DNA from: Alistipes sp.
GTDB taxonomy: Bacteria > Bacteroidota > Bacteroidia > Bacteroidales > Rikenellaceae
Reading direction: 5' to 3'
Length of the DNA: 64,000 nucleotides
Assembly: GCA_017646625.1 (NCBI GenBank)
Contig: JAGCMF010000037.1
Location: forward strand, 44,121-108,120
Both the position numbers and the translations under genes were made by a program. The notes under the pieces are model-generated. The model had not been told where the DNA came from. It ran no database searches and was given only the letters and a program-made list of their open reading frames with translations. Below are positions 8,449 through 17,264 of this stretch, in pieces; the first letter of the stretch is position 1, and every line of letters begins with the position of its first letter.

Positions 8449-9102
8449 ATGAAACGTATCATTGCTCCGTCGGTTCTATCTGCCGACTTTGGAAACCTCA
8501 ACCGCGACATGGAGATGCTTCAACGTTCACAGGCCGAATGGGTACATGTGGATGTTATGGATGGCGTATTTGTGCCAAACATATCATTCGGATTTCCCCT
8601 AATGAAGCCACTTCGCAAGGGCACAACAAAGGTGCTTGACGTGCACCTCATGATCACAGCTCCCGAGAAGTATGTAACACGCTTCGTGGAGGCGGGCGCC
8701 GACTATGTGACATTCCACTATGAGGCAACAGAGAATATCGACGAGTGCATAGAGCTAATACGCAAGGCTGGTGCAAAGGTGGGCATATCAATCAAGCCAG
8801 GCACTGAGCCCGAGGTACTCGACAAGTGGCTCCCACAGCTCGACCTTATACTCGTGATGAGTGTAGAGCCAGGCTTCGGCGGCCAGAAGTTCATGCCATC
8901 ATCTATCGCCAAGTGCGAGTATCTAAACCGCAAGAAGCAGGAGCTCGGCCTCGAGAACCTAATCATTGAGGTTGATGGCGGCATCTCGGCAGCAAACTCA
9001 CGCCTACTCTTCGACGCTGGTGCCGAGGCACTCGTTGCCGGCAGCTCCGTATTTGGTGCCGCAGACCCCGAACAGGCAATTATTGACATGATAAACTCAT
9101 AG
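8449..9102 (+). CDS. rpe: Ribulose-phosphate 3-epimerase
   Basis: Interconverts ribulose 5-phosphate and xylulose 5-phosphate in the pentose phosphate pathway. 217 residues, normal family length. Motifs: IAPSVLSADFGNL at the N-terminus, HVDVMDGVFVPNISFG with metal/acid residues, LDVHLMI, MSVEPGFGGQKF, and VDGGI near the C-terminus with the second catalytic Asp. TIM-barrel protein, cytoplasmic. It is followed 7 bp later by the ABC-F gene and probably shares its promoter. Confidence 0.96.
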   Translation: MKRIIAPSVLSADFGNLNRDMEMLQRSQAEWVHVDVMDGVFVPNISFGFPLMKPLRKGTTKVLDVHLMITAPEKYVTRFVEAGADYVTFHYEATENIDECIELIRKAGAKVGISIKPGTEPEVLDKWLPQLDLILVMSVEPGFGGQKFMPSSIAKCEYLNRKKQELGLENLIIEVDGGISAANSRLLFDAGAEALVAGSSVFGAADPEQAIIDMINS

Positions 9103-9109
9103 TTCAGAG

Positions 9110-11038
9110 ATGATATCCCTCGATAACCTCACGATAAGCTACGGCGGCTGGACACTCTTCGACGGCATTTCGTTCATGATAAACCCCAAAGACCGCATAG
9201 GCCTTGTGGGTAAGAATGGCGCCGGCAAGACAACGCTACTGCGTGTCATCACAGGAGAACAGCAACCTACAGATGGTGCAGTGACCATTAATGGCGAGTG
9301 TACTATAGGCTACCTGCCACAGCAGATGCGCGTGGCAGATACTACATCGCTTATGGCCGAGACAGCAAAGGCCTTCGATGAGGTGCTTCGCATAGAGGCA
9401 GATATCGAGCATCTGACAAACGAGATAGCCTCACGCACAGATTATGAGTCGACAGCATATGCCGACCTTATACACAAGCTTAACGAGGCAAATGACCGCT
9501 ACCACATACTCGGTGGCGACACCCGCGAGGCCGACATAGAACGCACACTGCTCGGCCTTGGATTTAAGCGCACCGACTTCGAACGCCCAACGCGCGAGTT
9601 CTCGGGAGGATGGCGCATGCGCATTGAGCTCGCAAAGCTACTACTACGCCGCCCATCAATCTTCCTCCTCGATGAGCCCACCAACCACCTCGACATCGAG
9701 AGCATACAGTGGCTCGAGGAGTACCTCAAGAACTACAACGGTGCAGTACTACTCATATCTCACGACCGCGCCTTCCTTGACAATGTAACAACACGCACAG
9801 TAGAGATATCACTGGGCAAGGCATACGACTACAAGGTGCCATACTCGAAGTTTGTGGAGCTACGCGCTGAACGTCGTGCACAGCAGATGGCAGCATACGA
9901 GAATCAGCAACGCATGATTGAGAAGACCGAGGAGTTCATCGAGAAGTTCCGCTATAAGCCCACGAAGAGCAACCAGGTACAGTCACGCGTCAAGCAACTC
10001 GAGAAGCTCGACCGTATAGAGATTGATGAGGAGGACCTATCACGCCTAAACATCAAGTTCCCACCAGCACCACGTTCGGGACAGATTGTCGCAGACATAA
10101 AGGGCGTAGGTAAGGCATTCGACCAGAAGCGCATATTCGCAGGTGCAGAGTTCACAATAGAGAGAGGTCAGAAGATTGCCCTCGTAGGTCGTAATGGTGA
10201 GGGTAAGACAACATTTGCCCGCATGCTCATTGGCGAGCTTGAGGCAACAGAGGGAGAGATAAAGATTGGCGCGAACGTAAACATAGGCTACTATGCGCAG
10301 AATCAAGACGACCTCATGGATGGCGAGTTCACAGTCTTCGACACCCTCGACCGTGTGGCCGTATGTGACATACGCACACGTCTACGCGACATCCTTGGCG
10401 CCTTCCTATTCCGTGGTGAGGATATAGAGAAGAAGGTTAAGGTGCTCTCGGGAGGCGAACGATCACGCCTGGCCATGGCACGCCTAATGCTCGAGCCCTA
10501 CAACCTACTAATCCTCGACGAGCCCACAAACCATATGGACATGCGTTCAAAGGATATCCTAAAGGATGCACTCCAGAAGTTTGATGGCACAGTGGTGGTC
10601 GTATCTCACGACCGAGAGTTCCTCGATGGTCTTGTTGACCGCATCTACGAGTTCCGTGATGGTGGCGTAAGGGAGTATCTTGGCGACATATGGTACTTCC
10701 TTGAGAAGCGTAAGGTGGAGTCACTACAAGAGATTGAACGTAAGGATAGTCCTACGACAGTGAAGAGCATAGACAACACCAACGGCAAGCTATCATATGA
10801 GCAGAAGAAGGAGCAGGAGAAGCTTCTACGCAGGCTACGAAAGGCGGTAGAGAGTGTCGAGGAGGAGCTGGCAAATGTCGAGGCAGAGATTGCAGCCTAC
10901 GATGCACGCTTCGCCACAGCCACAGAGTATAATGCTGATGACTACGCCAAGTATGACGCCCTAAAGCAGCGCTACGATAGCCTAATGCACGAGTGGGAGA
11001 AGGCATCATACGAGCTGGAGATAACAGAGCAAAATTAA
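9110..11038 (+). CDS. ABC-F family ATPase (ribosome-associated type)
   Basis: A 642-residue protein with two ABC domains and no membrane segments. First domain: Walker A GKNGAGKT (34-41), signature FSGGWRMR, Walker B LLDEPTNHLD. Second: Walker A GRNGEGKT (about 359-366), signature LSGGERSR, Walker B ILDEPTNHMD. The linker between them is charged and helical, and the last 80 residues form a coiled coil (LLRRLRKAVESVEEEL...), as in Uup/YdiF-type members. ABC-F proteins act at the ribosomal E site to relieve stalled translation; some give antibiotic resistance. Which subfamily this is cannot be settled by eye. It is cotranscribed with rpe and probably rlmB. Confidence 0.93.
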   Translation: MISLDNLTISYGGWTLFDGISFMINPKDRIGLVGKNGAGKTTLLRVITGEQQPTDGAVTINGECTIGYLPQQMRVADTTSLMAETAKAFDEVLRIEADIEHLTNEIASRTDYESTAYADLIHKLNEANDRYHILGGDTREADIERTLLGLGFKRTDFERPTREFSGGWRMRIELAKLLLRRPSIFLLDEPTNHLDIESIQWLEEYLKNYNGAVLLISHDRAFLDNVTTRTVEISLGKAYDYKVPYSKFVELRAERRAQQMAAYENQQRMIEKTEEFIEKFRYKPTKSNQVQSRVKQLEKLDRIEIDEEDLSRLNIKFPPAPRSGQIVADIKGVGKAFDQKRIFAGAEFTIERGQKIALVGRNGEGKTTFARMLIGELEATEGEIKIGANVNIGYYAQNQDDLMDGEFTVFDTLDRVAVCDIRTRLRDILGAFLFRGEDIEKKVKVLSGGERSRLAMARLMLEPYNLLILDEPTNHMDMRSKDILKDALQKFDGTVVVVSHDREFLDGLVDRIYEFRDGGVREYLGDIWYFLEKRKVESLQEIERKDSPTTVKSIDNTNGKLSYEQKKEQEKLLRRLRKAVESVEEELANVEAEIAAYDARFATATEYNADDYAKYDALKQRYDSLMHEWEKASYELEITEQN

Positions 11039-11052
11039 GAAACAGAGATTAT

Positions 11053-11784
11053 ATGGAAAACATCATTTTTGGTATACGCCCCGTTGCCGAGGCTATCGAG
11101 GCACGCAAGCAGATTGAACGTATCTACGTGCGCAAGGGTGCAGATGGTCAGCTCATGAACGACCTCAAGGACCTCATGGCACGCCACCACATACGCTATC
11201 AGGAGGTGCCCGTTGAGAAGCTCAACCGTCTTACTCGCGGCAACCACCAGGGTGTCGTGGCGCAGATTGCAGCCATAGAGTATGTAGAGCTCAACGACAT
11301 CCTTGAACGTGTCCCCGAGGATGAGACGCCACTGATTGTAGTATTCGACGGCGTTACCGACGTACGTAACTTCGGTGGCATAGCCCGTTCCGCAGAGTGC
11401 GCAGGTGCCCACGGACTAATCACTCCTCTGAAGAACTCTGCGCCAGTAAATGGCGATGCTATACGTTCCTCTGCGGGTGCACTACAGAACATCCCCGTGT
11501 GCCGTGTAGGTTCTATACGCAACACGCTAAAGACACTGCAGACCGAGGGATTCCAGATTGTAGCAGCGACAGAGAAGAGCCGTAAGCTACTCTACGATGC
11601 CGACTTCCGCAAGCCCACAGCGATAGTCATGGGTGCCGAGGATAAGGGTATATCAAAGGAGGTGCTAAAGCTATGCGACGAGCAACTCGCCATTCCACTA
11701 ATCGGTCACACCGAGTCACTCAACGTATCTGCTGCGGCAGCCATCATGCTCTTTGAGGTTGTACGCCAGCGCATAGGCGAGTAA
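11053..11784 (+). CDS. rlmB: 23S rRNA 2'-O-ribose methyltransferase, RlmB-type (SpoU/TrmH family)
   Basis: A 243-residue SPOUT methyltransferase. The N-terminal substrate-binding domain (IIFGIRPVAEAIEARKQIERIYV) precedes the knot domain with VFDGVTDVRNFGGIARSAECAGAHG-type motif 1, MGAEDKGIS (motif 2) and IPLIGHTESLNVSAAAAI (motif 3, AdoMet binding). I chose ATG 11053 over an upstream in-frame start at 10993, which lies inside the ABC-F gene and would add 20 unrelated residues. RlmB methylates a guanosine of the 23S peptidyl-transferase P loop; other TrmH-family targets cannot be excluded. Confidence 0.92.
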   Translation: MENIIFGIRPVAEAIEARKQIERIYVRKGADGQLMNDLKDLMARHHIRYQEVPVEKLNRLTRGNHQGVVAQIAAIEYVELNDILERVPEDETPLIVVFDGVTDVRNFGGIARSAECAGAHGLITPLKNSAPVNGDAIRSSAGALQNIPVCRVGSIRNTLKTLQTEGFQIVAATEKSRKLLYDADFRKPTAIVMGAEDKGISKEVLKLCDEQLAIPLIGHTESLNVSAAAAIMLFEVVRQRIGE

Positions 11785-12353
11785 TGAAGATTATAGAGCA
11801 TAATATGCTTGGCAAGATAGAGTGTGTACGCAGCATGCGTGCACACTCTATTCGCCTCGTCGTACGCCCTGATGGCACACTTCGCCTCACATACCCACTC
11901 TTCTCGAGCAGTAGCAAGGCTATAGTCTTTGCAGAGAGCAAGGCATCGTGGATAGAACGCACACGAAGGCGCATATCGCAACGCGCAGCACTCCTACCAA
12001 CGATAAGCAGTGCAGAGGTCGAGCAGCTACGCCGTGCAGCACGCACCTACATACCCACCACCATTGCGCACCTTGCCACCAAACACGGCTTCACATACAC
12101 CTCGCTACGCATATCCAAAGCGCAGACACGATGGGGCTCATGTAGCGGTCATAACGGCATAAGCATATCACTATTTGTGATGCTGCTACCAGAGCATCTA
12201 CGTGAATTTATACTCCTACATGAACTCTGTCACACACGCCACCACAACCACTCCGCAGCATTTCACTCACTGCTAAACAGTCTTGTGGGCGGCAATGAAC
12301 GCCTATTAATTGCCGAACTTAAACACCACCACATACCGAGAATCAGGGAATAA
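11784..12353 (+). CDS. YgjP/DUF45-type zinc metallopeptidase
   Basis: A 189-residue protein whose ATG shares its A with the TAA of rlmB (TAATG), indicating translational coupling. It carries the DUF45/WLM-type motif SKAQTRWGSCS followed by the zinc site HELCHTRHHNHSAAFH, with the third ligand expected in the NHSAAFH segment. The family is found widely, often annotated as a M48-like or SprT-like metalloprotease; its physiological substrate is poorly defined. Cytoplasmic, no signal peptide. A strong terminator follows. Confidence 0.88.
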   Translation: MKIIEHNMLGKIECVRSMRAHSIRLVVRPDGTLRLTYPLFSSSSKAIVFAESKASWIERTRRRISQRAALLPTISSAEVEQLRRAARTYIPTTIAHLATKHGFTYTSLRISKAQTRWGSCSGHNGISISLFVMLLPEHLREFILLHELCHTRHHNHSAAFHSLLNSLVGGNERLLIAELKHHHIPRIRE

Positions 12354-12385
12354 AAAAAATGAGGTTGCCCAGAGGGTTACCCTTC

Positions 12386-12420
12386 ATCGGCGGTGAATTA
12401 AATTTCACCGCCGATTTTAT
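12386..12420 (+). terminator. Terminator after the rpe-ygjP unit
   Basis: ATCGGCGGTGAA (12386-12397) pairs perfectly with TTCACCGCCGAT (12404-12415), followed by TTTATT. Confidence 0.85.
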
Positions 12421-12499
12421 TGATAATCAATAAATTATCTTATTGAGTTGTGAAACATTTTTTGTGAAAATGTATTAAGAGCTGATTTTGCCCTTTGTG

Positions 12500-12516
12500 T
12501 GTAGTCTTCTATGTAG
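12500..12516 (+). repeat. Left copy of 17-bp direct repeat bounding the island
   Basis: TGTAGTCTTCTATGTAG, repeated exactly at 17416-17432. The unit itself contains TGTAG twice. It lies in the non-coding stretch 12421-12963, which also holds a stem-loop, a promoter and a 9-codon frame and otherwise nothing recognisable. Confidence 0.75.
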
Positions 12517-12548
12517 TATAAATTAAATGCAACCAAATAGGGCCCTTT

Positions 12549-12576
12549 ATTTTCGCCTCTTGCGAGAGGCGAAAAT
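12549..12576. repeat. Perfect 12-bp stem-loop at left end of island
   Basis: ATTTTCGCCTCT (12549-12560), loop TGCG, then AGAGGCGAAAAT (12565-12576). It is followed on the plus strand by TTGTATAA. It may be a terminator or a recombination/termination structure of the island. Confidence 0.6.
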
Positions 12577-12608
12577 TTGTATAATACCCAAACAAGATCC
12601 CAAAGAGT

Positions 12609-12639
12609 GTTGTCATTTGCGAAAAAAATTCTAACTTTG
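12609..12639 (+). promoter_or_regulatory. Promoter of the M64 surface lipoprotein gene
   Basis: GTTG (12609-12612), a 19-bp spacer and TAACTTTG (12632-12639). It implies an unusually long 5' leader of about 320 nt before the ATG at 12964. Confidence 0.6.
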
Positions 12640-12679
12640 TAGTGACGTGGGGCATTGTACCCTCGGCATTACATATTTG

Positions 12680-12709
12680 ATGAAAGTGTTTCGCTTTTAC
12701 CCCGAATAG
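12680..12709 (+). CDS. Possible 9-residue upstream peptide in the leader
   Basis: ATG AAA GTG TTT CGC TTT followed by TAC CCC GAA TAG encodes MKVFRFYPE. It lies in the long leader of the surface lipoprotein gene, about 40 nt after the -7 box. It could be a regulatory leader peptide; chance occurrence is equally possible. Confidence 0.25.
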   Translation: MKVFRFYPE

Positions 12710-12963
12710 GAATCTGGAAAATTCATTGCTGAGGGTGAACGACAGCACTCATCATCTGTATTGGTATGTGTATTCTTACTCATGCAATACGGGTGTGGGG
12801 TCTTGTATTGTTTATTTTCAGTTGGGCATTCCAGAATCTCTATTCGAATAAACAGAGAGCTGCTCCACACTTTCTTTTTGTACATACCCGACCGACACAC
12901 ACCATCAAGGGGCAGAATGGTAATTTGAATTGGAAAAGAATATTAAACCAAAATCATATTACT

Positions 12964-15900
12964 ATGAAAAAACTATTTACCTATTTGCTCGTTGCAATAA
13001 CGCTGATTATCGCAGGATGTAGCGAATCGTTTGATGATTCGGCAATTTGGGACAAACTCGACGACCACGAGAACCGCATCGCCAAACTCGAAGAGCTCTG
13101 CCAACAGATGAATACCAATATTTCATCATTGAAGACGATTGTAGAGGCTTTGCAGAACAATGACTATGTTACAGGCGTTACGCCCATCACCAAAGATGGC
13201 GAAACTATCGGTTACACCATTGCATTCACTAAATCGCAACCGATTACAATTTATCACGGTGAGGATGGCAAAGACGGTCAAAACGGAACTGATGGTAAGG
13301 ATGGACACTCGCCAATAGTTGGCGTTCGTCAGGATAGCGACGGTATCTACTACTGGACTTTGGATGGCGAATGGTTGCTTGATGACGCTGGAAACAAGAT
13401 TAAGGCAGTCGGTATCGATGGCAAGGATGGTCAAGATGGTGAGGACGGCAAAGATGGTCAAGATGGCACCGATGGAGTTGATGGTGAGAACGGCGCAGAT
13501 GGCACCGATGGAGTTGATGGTGAGAACGGCGCAGATGGTAAGGATGGCGTTGATGGCATCACCCCACAGCTCAAAATCGAGAATGACTACTGGTATATCT
13601 CGTATGACAACGGTTCAACATGGTCGCAGCTCGGTAAGGCAACAGGCGAGGATGGAAAAGACGGTGCTAACGGTAGTGATGGTGCAGACGGTAAGGATGG
13701 TGACTCATTCTTCCAAAGCGTAACACAGGATGAGCAGTATGTATATTTCACACTCGCTGATGGTACTGTTATCACCCTTCCAAAGAGCTTGGCATTGAGT
13801 ATCTCGTTTGATGAGGCCGATTTGGTGGTGATGTCTCCTAATTCCACTCGTCAAATAGGTTACACAGTAACAAGCGCAACCGAGAGTGTAAAGGTGGAGG
13901 TAATCTCTTCGGCTGATATCAAAGCAAAAGTGGTTGCTGATGATGCAAGCAGCTTAACTGGTAAAATCAATATCACAACAGGTACAGTGATTGATGAGTA
14001 CAGTAAGGTTGTTGTATTTGTGTCCAATGGCACTAAGGTTATTATGCGTAGTATCACATTCGAGGAGGCGGGCTTGATTGTCGAGGAGAATGCGAAAAAG
14101 TTTGCTGCTGCCGAGGGAGGAGAGATAACTCTCGAATTCTTGTCGAATATGGAGTGTGAGGCTGTTATTCCCGAAGATGCGCAGAGTTGGATTTCAGTAG
14201 TTCCTGCCACTCGCGCAATGGAAAAGCAGACAATTACACTGAAACTTGAGCCCAACGAGGGTTACTATCGTAGTGCAACCGTTACCGTTCAATCATCGGA
14301 CGGCTCACTAAAATTGGAGTATATTGTTGAACAAGATGGCAACTTGGGCGTCCAAATTGACCCTACAGCCATTCCCGATAATGAGATTTGGTATAGAACA
14401 ACTGATAATCAGAAATACGATATATATGATTGTACCAATTTATACGGTCATCAGCCATTTGATGCCCAAATAATATCTCATACATACGAAAATGGTATTG
14501 GTAAAATTATTTGTGATAAAGTTATAACTAAAATTAATGATCATGCCTTTGGAAATGGATGGGGACGTAAGCTCTTGGAATTGTATTTGCCAGAAACTAT
14601 AGAAATAATTGAAACTGGTGGCATTTGCGGAAATGCGCATTTAACAACCTTGAGGATTCCTAAAAGCCTAAAAGTGGTAGGATCTTATGGCTTAAATAAC
14701 CCTAATTTAAAGTCATTTACAGGCTCTCACATAACAGAAGACGGAAGATGTGTTATCATTGAAGATGGTTTTATGCCAAATTATGGCAACACACTAACTC
14801 CTGTTAAAAATTACTTAGCAGCCTTTGCTCCCGCTGGAATTACTGAATATACTCTTCCTGACAATGTGGAGATTCTTGGATGGTATGCTTTTGCTAGGTG
14901 TCCTGAATTGCCAAAGATTATTTTCAATGAAGGACTTAAGACAATAATGGGAGACTGTTTTTATCAATCACACTTAGATTGCGAAATAATTCTTCCGTCT
15001 ACTCTTGAAAACCTTGACCCATATGCTTTCCATGCCTGTTCAGGTATTAAAGGCTTCTATGGTAATGAGAAATTCCACACTTCAGATCATTTATGCTTGA
15101 TATTTGAACAAACAGCTTTTAGTGAACCTGAAAAGAATGGAAAGTGGATAAATCGTTTTGTCGGATATGACATAACAGATTATTCTATTCCTGAAGGTAT
15201 TGTTGGTATTGAAAACTATTCATTCGATCAAATGCCTAATCTTAAAACAGTCACTCTGCCGTCTTCATTAGCAGAAGTCGGAGCATATGCGTTTAATCAT
15301 TGTGATAATCTTGAAGCTTTATATGGTGAATGTGTATCAGATGACCACAAAGCGATTGTTTTTGATACACAGTTTAGGAAACTCGTTGTAACAAAGGATG
15401 TGACCAGTTACACTATACCTGATGATATTACAAGCATTGGATATGGCGCTTTTGACGATAGCCCTGAAATAGAAACAATAACAATGGGCGACCAAATCTC
15501 ACACATTGAAGGTTATGCTTTCAGTTATTGTCCAAACTTGAAATCCATCACATTATCTGCTGGATTAAAAGATATTAGTGGTTATAATGCTTTTATTCAC
15601 AGCCCGAATTTGGAAATAATATATTGTAGAGCATTGATTCCTCCTTCATGCGGTGATTACCAAATGTCTGAATTCCCAAATTTGAAATTTTATGTACCAA
15701 AACAATCATTAGCTTTATATCAAAATCATGCTGATTGGGTTCCATTTAGAAAATATTTTATTGGTTATAATTATACTGATTTGCCTAATATTGATACATA
15801 TATTTCATCTGACTACTCTAATGATGGCAAAGTTACCACTTTGCAAACCGCCACAAAGGGTAATGGTATTGATATAGTGCTGATGGGTGACGCTTATAGT

Positions 15901-16812
15901 GACCGTCAGATTGCGGATGGTACTTATAAAACGGATATGGAGAATCTATATAATAATCTATTTATAGAAGAGCCATACAAATCATTTAAGGACCACTTTA
16001 ATGTGTATTATGTAAATGTAGTTTCTGCAACAGAAGGATATGAATACAGTGGAGCTGCCTTAGGTGGATATTTTGGTAGTGGCACATTGGTTGGAGGAAA
16101 TGATAATACAGTATTTAACTATGCTCTCAATGCAATTTCTGAGGAGGAAATGGACGAAGCATTGTTAATCGTAGCAATGAACTCCGACAACTATGCAGGC
16201 ACATGCTATATGTACTATCCAACATACGCAGCAGGCTCTTATGGTAGTGGTGTGTCGGTGGCATACTTCCCCAAGGGAGGCGATGCCGAGACATTTGCTC
16301 AACTGCTCCACCACGAGGCGTGCGGTCACGGCTTTGCAAAACTTGCCGATGAGTATGCTTACGAGGGTATGGGAGCAGTTCCAAGCGACTATGTTTCGCA
16401 GATTCAGTCTCAGCAGAACAGTTGGGGCTGGTGGAAGAATGTCGATTTCACAAACGACCCAACAGCAACACACTGGAGTCACTTCATAAACGACACTCGC
16501 TATGCCAACGAGGGCTTGGGTGCTTACGAGGGCGGTTTGACCTATTGGACAGGCGTATGGCGACCAACCGAGAACTCTATTATGAGACACAATACAGGAG
16601 GTTTCAACGCTCCCTCGCGCGAGGCGATTTATTACCGCATCCACAAACTTGCCTATGGTGATAGTTGGGAGTATGATTACGAAGATTTCGTGGAGTGGGA
16701 TGCCCGCAACCGAGCTGCTGCCGCAATACGTGCGATGGTATATAAGCCTACGAACTACAAGCCTACGTACCCACCTGTAATCATAAACAAATCGTGGAAA
16801 GATGCAAAGTAA
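12964..16812 (+). CDS. Large surface lipoprotein: coiled coil, collagen-like stalk, BspA-type LRRs and M64 peptidase
   Basis: A 1282-residue lipoprotein. The start is ATG 12964, giving signal MKKLFTYLLVAITLIIAG and lipobox Cys19; an in-frame extension to 12766 has no signal logic. Order: coiled coil (about 27-62), DUF4988-like segment, collagen-like Gly-X-Y runs (about 99-113, 149-200 and 225-245), BACON-like beta domain(s) (about 280-455), leucine-rich repeats of the BspA/LRR_5 type (about 470-940), then a peptidase M64 domain (about 955-1275) with HEACGHGFAKLADEY (His1117-Tyr1131) as metal-binding site. M64 includes IgA-cleaving enzymes. It is likely exposed on the cell surface on a trimeric stalk. 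The LRR section is visibly AT-richer than the ends. The final residues YPPVIINKSWKDAK resemble the end of the next protein. Confidence 0.9.
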   Translation: MKKLFTYLLVAITLIIAGCSESFDDSAIWDKLDDHENRIAKLEELCQQMNTNISSLKTIVEALQNNDYVTGVTPITKDGETIGYTIAFTKSQPITIYHGEDGKDGQNGTDGKDGHSPIVGVRQDSDGIYYWTLDGEWLLDDAGNKIKAVGIDGKDGQDGEDGKDGQDGTDGVDGENGADGTDGVDGENGADGKDGVDGITPQLKIENDYWYISYDNGSTWSQLGKATGEDGKDGANGSDGADGKDGDSFFQSVTQDEQYVYFTLADGTVITLPKSLALSISFDEADLVVMSPNSTRQIGYTVTSATESVKVEVISSADIKAKVVADDASSLTGKINITTGTVIDEYSKVVVFVSNGTKVIMRSITFEEAGLIVEENAKKFAAAEGGEITLEFLSNMECEAVIPEDAQSWISVVPATRAMEKQTITLKLEPNEGYYRSATVTVQSSDGSLKLEYIVEQDGNLGVQIDPTAIPDNEIWYRTTDNQKYDIYDCTNLYGHQPFDAQIISHTYENGIGKIICDKVITKINDHAFGNGWGRKLLELYLPETIEIIETGGICGNAHLTTLRIPKSLKVVGSYGLNNPNLKSFTGSHITEDGRCVIIEDGFMPNYGNTLTPVKNYLAAFAPAGITEYTLPDNVEILGWYAFARCPELPKIIFNEGLKTIMGDCFYQSHLDCEIILPSTLENLDPYAFHACSGIKGFYGNEKFHTSDHLCLIFEQTAFSEPEKNGKWINRFVGYDITDYSIPEGIVGIENYSFDQMPNLKTVTLPSSLAEVGAYAFNHCDNLEALYGECVSDDHKAIVFDTQFRKLVVTKDVTSYTIPDDITSIGYGAFDDSPEIETITMGDQISHIEGYAFSYCPNLKSITLSAGLKDISGYNAFIHSPNLEIIYCRALIPPSCGDYQMSEFPNLKFYVPKQSLALYQNHADWVPFRKYFIGYNYTDLPNIDTYISSDYSNDGKVTTLQTATKGNGIDIVLMGDAYSDRQIADGTYKTDMENLYNNLFIEEPYKSFKDHFNVYYVNVVSATEGYEYSGAALGGYFGSGTLVGGNDNTVFNYALNAISEEEMDEALLIVAMNSDNYAGTCYMYYPTYAAGSYGSGVSVAYFPKGGDAETFAQLLHHEACGHGFAKLADEYAYEGMGAVPSDYVSQIQSQQNSWGWWKNVDFTNDPTATHWSHFINDTRYANEGLGAYEGGLTYWTGVWRPTENSIMRHNTGGFNAPSREAIYYRIHKLAYGDSWEYDYEDFVEWDARNRAAAAIRAMVYKPTNYKPTYPPVIINKSWKDAK
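13465..13536 (+). repeat. Tandem 36-bp exact duplication in the collagen-like stalk
   Basis: Two identical 36-bp units, 13465-13500 and 13501-13536, each encoding 12 residues (four Gly-X-Y triplets, GTDGVDGENGAD). In-frame slippage would change stalk length without breaking the gene. Confidence 0.9.
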
Positions 16813-17008
16813 ACGACAAATAACACGCAATATGTTGGCGGTAGCAGCGATACTGCTATCGCTGGCATATCTTTGTTCGTGTGTAGCAAGCAGAAAGATG
16901 AAAAAGGAGATTGACAAACAGCCACAGACAGATAGTGTAGATGTTTTTGTGCCGACACACCCGCCCGTAGTTGTTCCGCATTCGTGGCGTGAGAGCGGAA
17001 AGAAGTAA
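16802..17008 (+). CDS. Small lipoprotein overlapping the M64 gene, with matching C-terminal motif
   Basis: A 68-residue protein whose ATG lies 11 bp inside the end of the M64 gene in another frame, so the two are translationally coupled. It has a hydrophobic signal and a lipobox-like LCSCVAS (Cys25 or Cys27), then a charged, disordered tail. Its last residues, PTHPPVVVPHSWRESGKK, match the end of the large protein (PTYPPVIINKSWKDAK) at the pattern PT-x-PPV-[IV][IV]-xx-SW-[KR][DE]. I know no family for it. The coupling and shared tail suggest a common partner or sorting step; this is inference. Confidence 0.7.
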   Translation: MQSKRQITRNMLAVAAILLSLAYLCSCVASRKMKKEIDKQPQTDSVDVFVPTHPPVVVPHSWRESGKK

Positions 17009-17023
17009 TCTCTCTACGAGGTC

Positions 17024-17068
17024 GGTTTAGTTTATCTTATTGGCTATATGCCCAAAACGGACTAAACC
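17024..17068 (+). repeat. Inverted repeat after the small lipoprotein gene
   Basis: GGTTTAGT (17024-17031) and ACTAAACC (17061-17068) can form a stem with a long loop and no T-run. Weak on its own. Confidence 0.3.
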
Positions 17069-17095
17069 TATCCGTCCGTTGACTGCGTGAAATAT

Positions 17096-17148
17096 GCTGG
17101 CGAAAAAAGAAATCATTGCAACTTCTCTTTTCGTCAGCAATATTTTTG
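17096..17148 (+). terminator. Terminator of the island operon
   Basis: GCTGGCGAAAAAAGAA (17096-17111) pairs with TTCTCTTTTCGTCAGC (17123-17138) at 14 of 16 positions, followed by AATATTTTTG. Confidence 0.75.
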
Positions 17149-17264
17149 TGCCTTTGTAGCATAAGAGTTACCACATTGTGGCAAAGCAACGAAGAACTCA
17201 GAAATACGAACGGTTACTATCTCGTTACCCAATTTTCAAGCAGTCCGACCAATTATAAACAAAA

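Noticed and set aside
10993-11052. In-frame extension of rlmB upstream to 10993
   Set aside because: It lies inside the ABC-F gene and adds 20 residues before the conserved rlmB start.
12766-12963. 66-codon N-terminal extension of the M64 lipoprotein
   Set aside because: It would place an unrelated hydrophobic stretch before a perfect signal peptide and lipobox that begin at 12964.
13459-13560. Collagen-like repeats considered as a possible CRISPR or minisatellite array
   Set aside because: They are in-frame Gly-X-Y codons of the lipoprotein gene without spacers; only the 36-bp duplication is recorded.
16165-16917. 250-codon minus-strand open frame
   Set aside because: It is antisense to the M64 domain and the small lipoprotein; no signal or family features.
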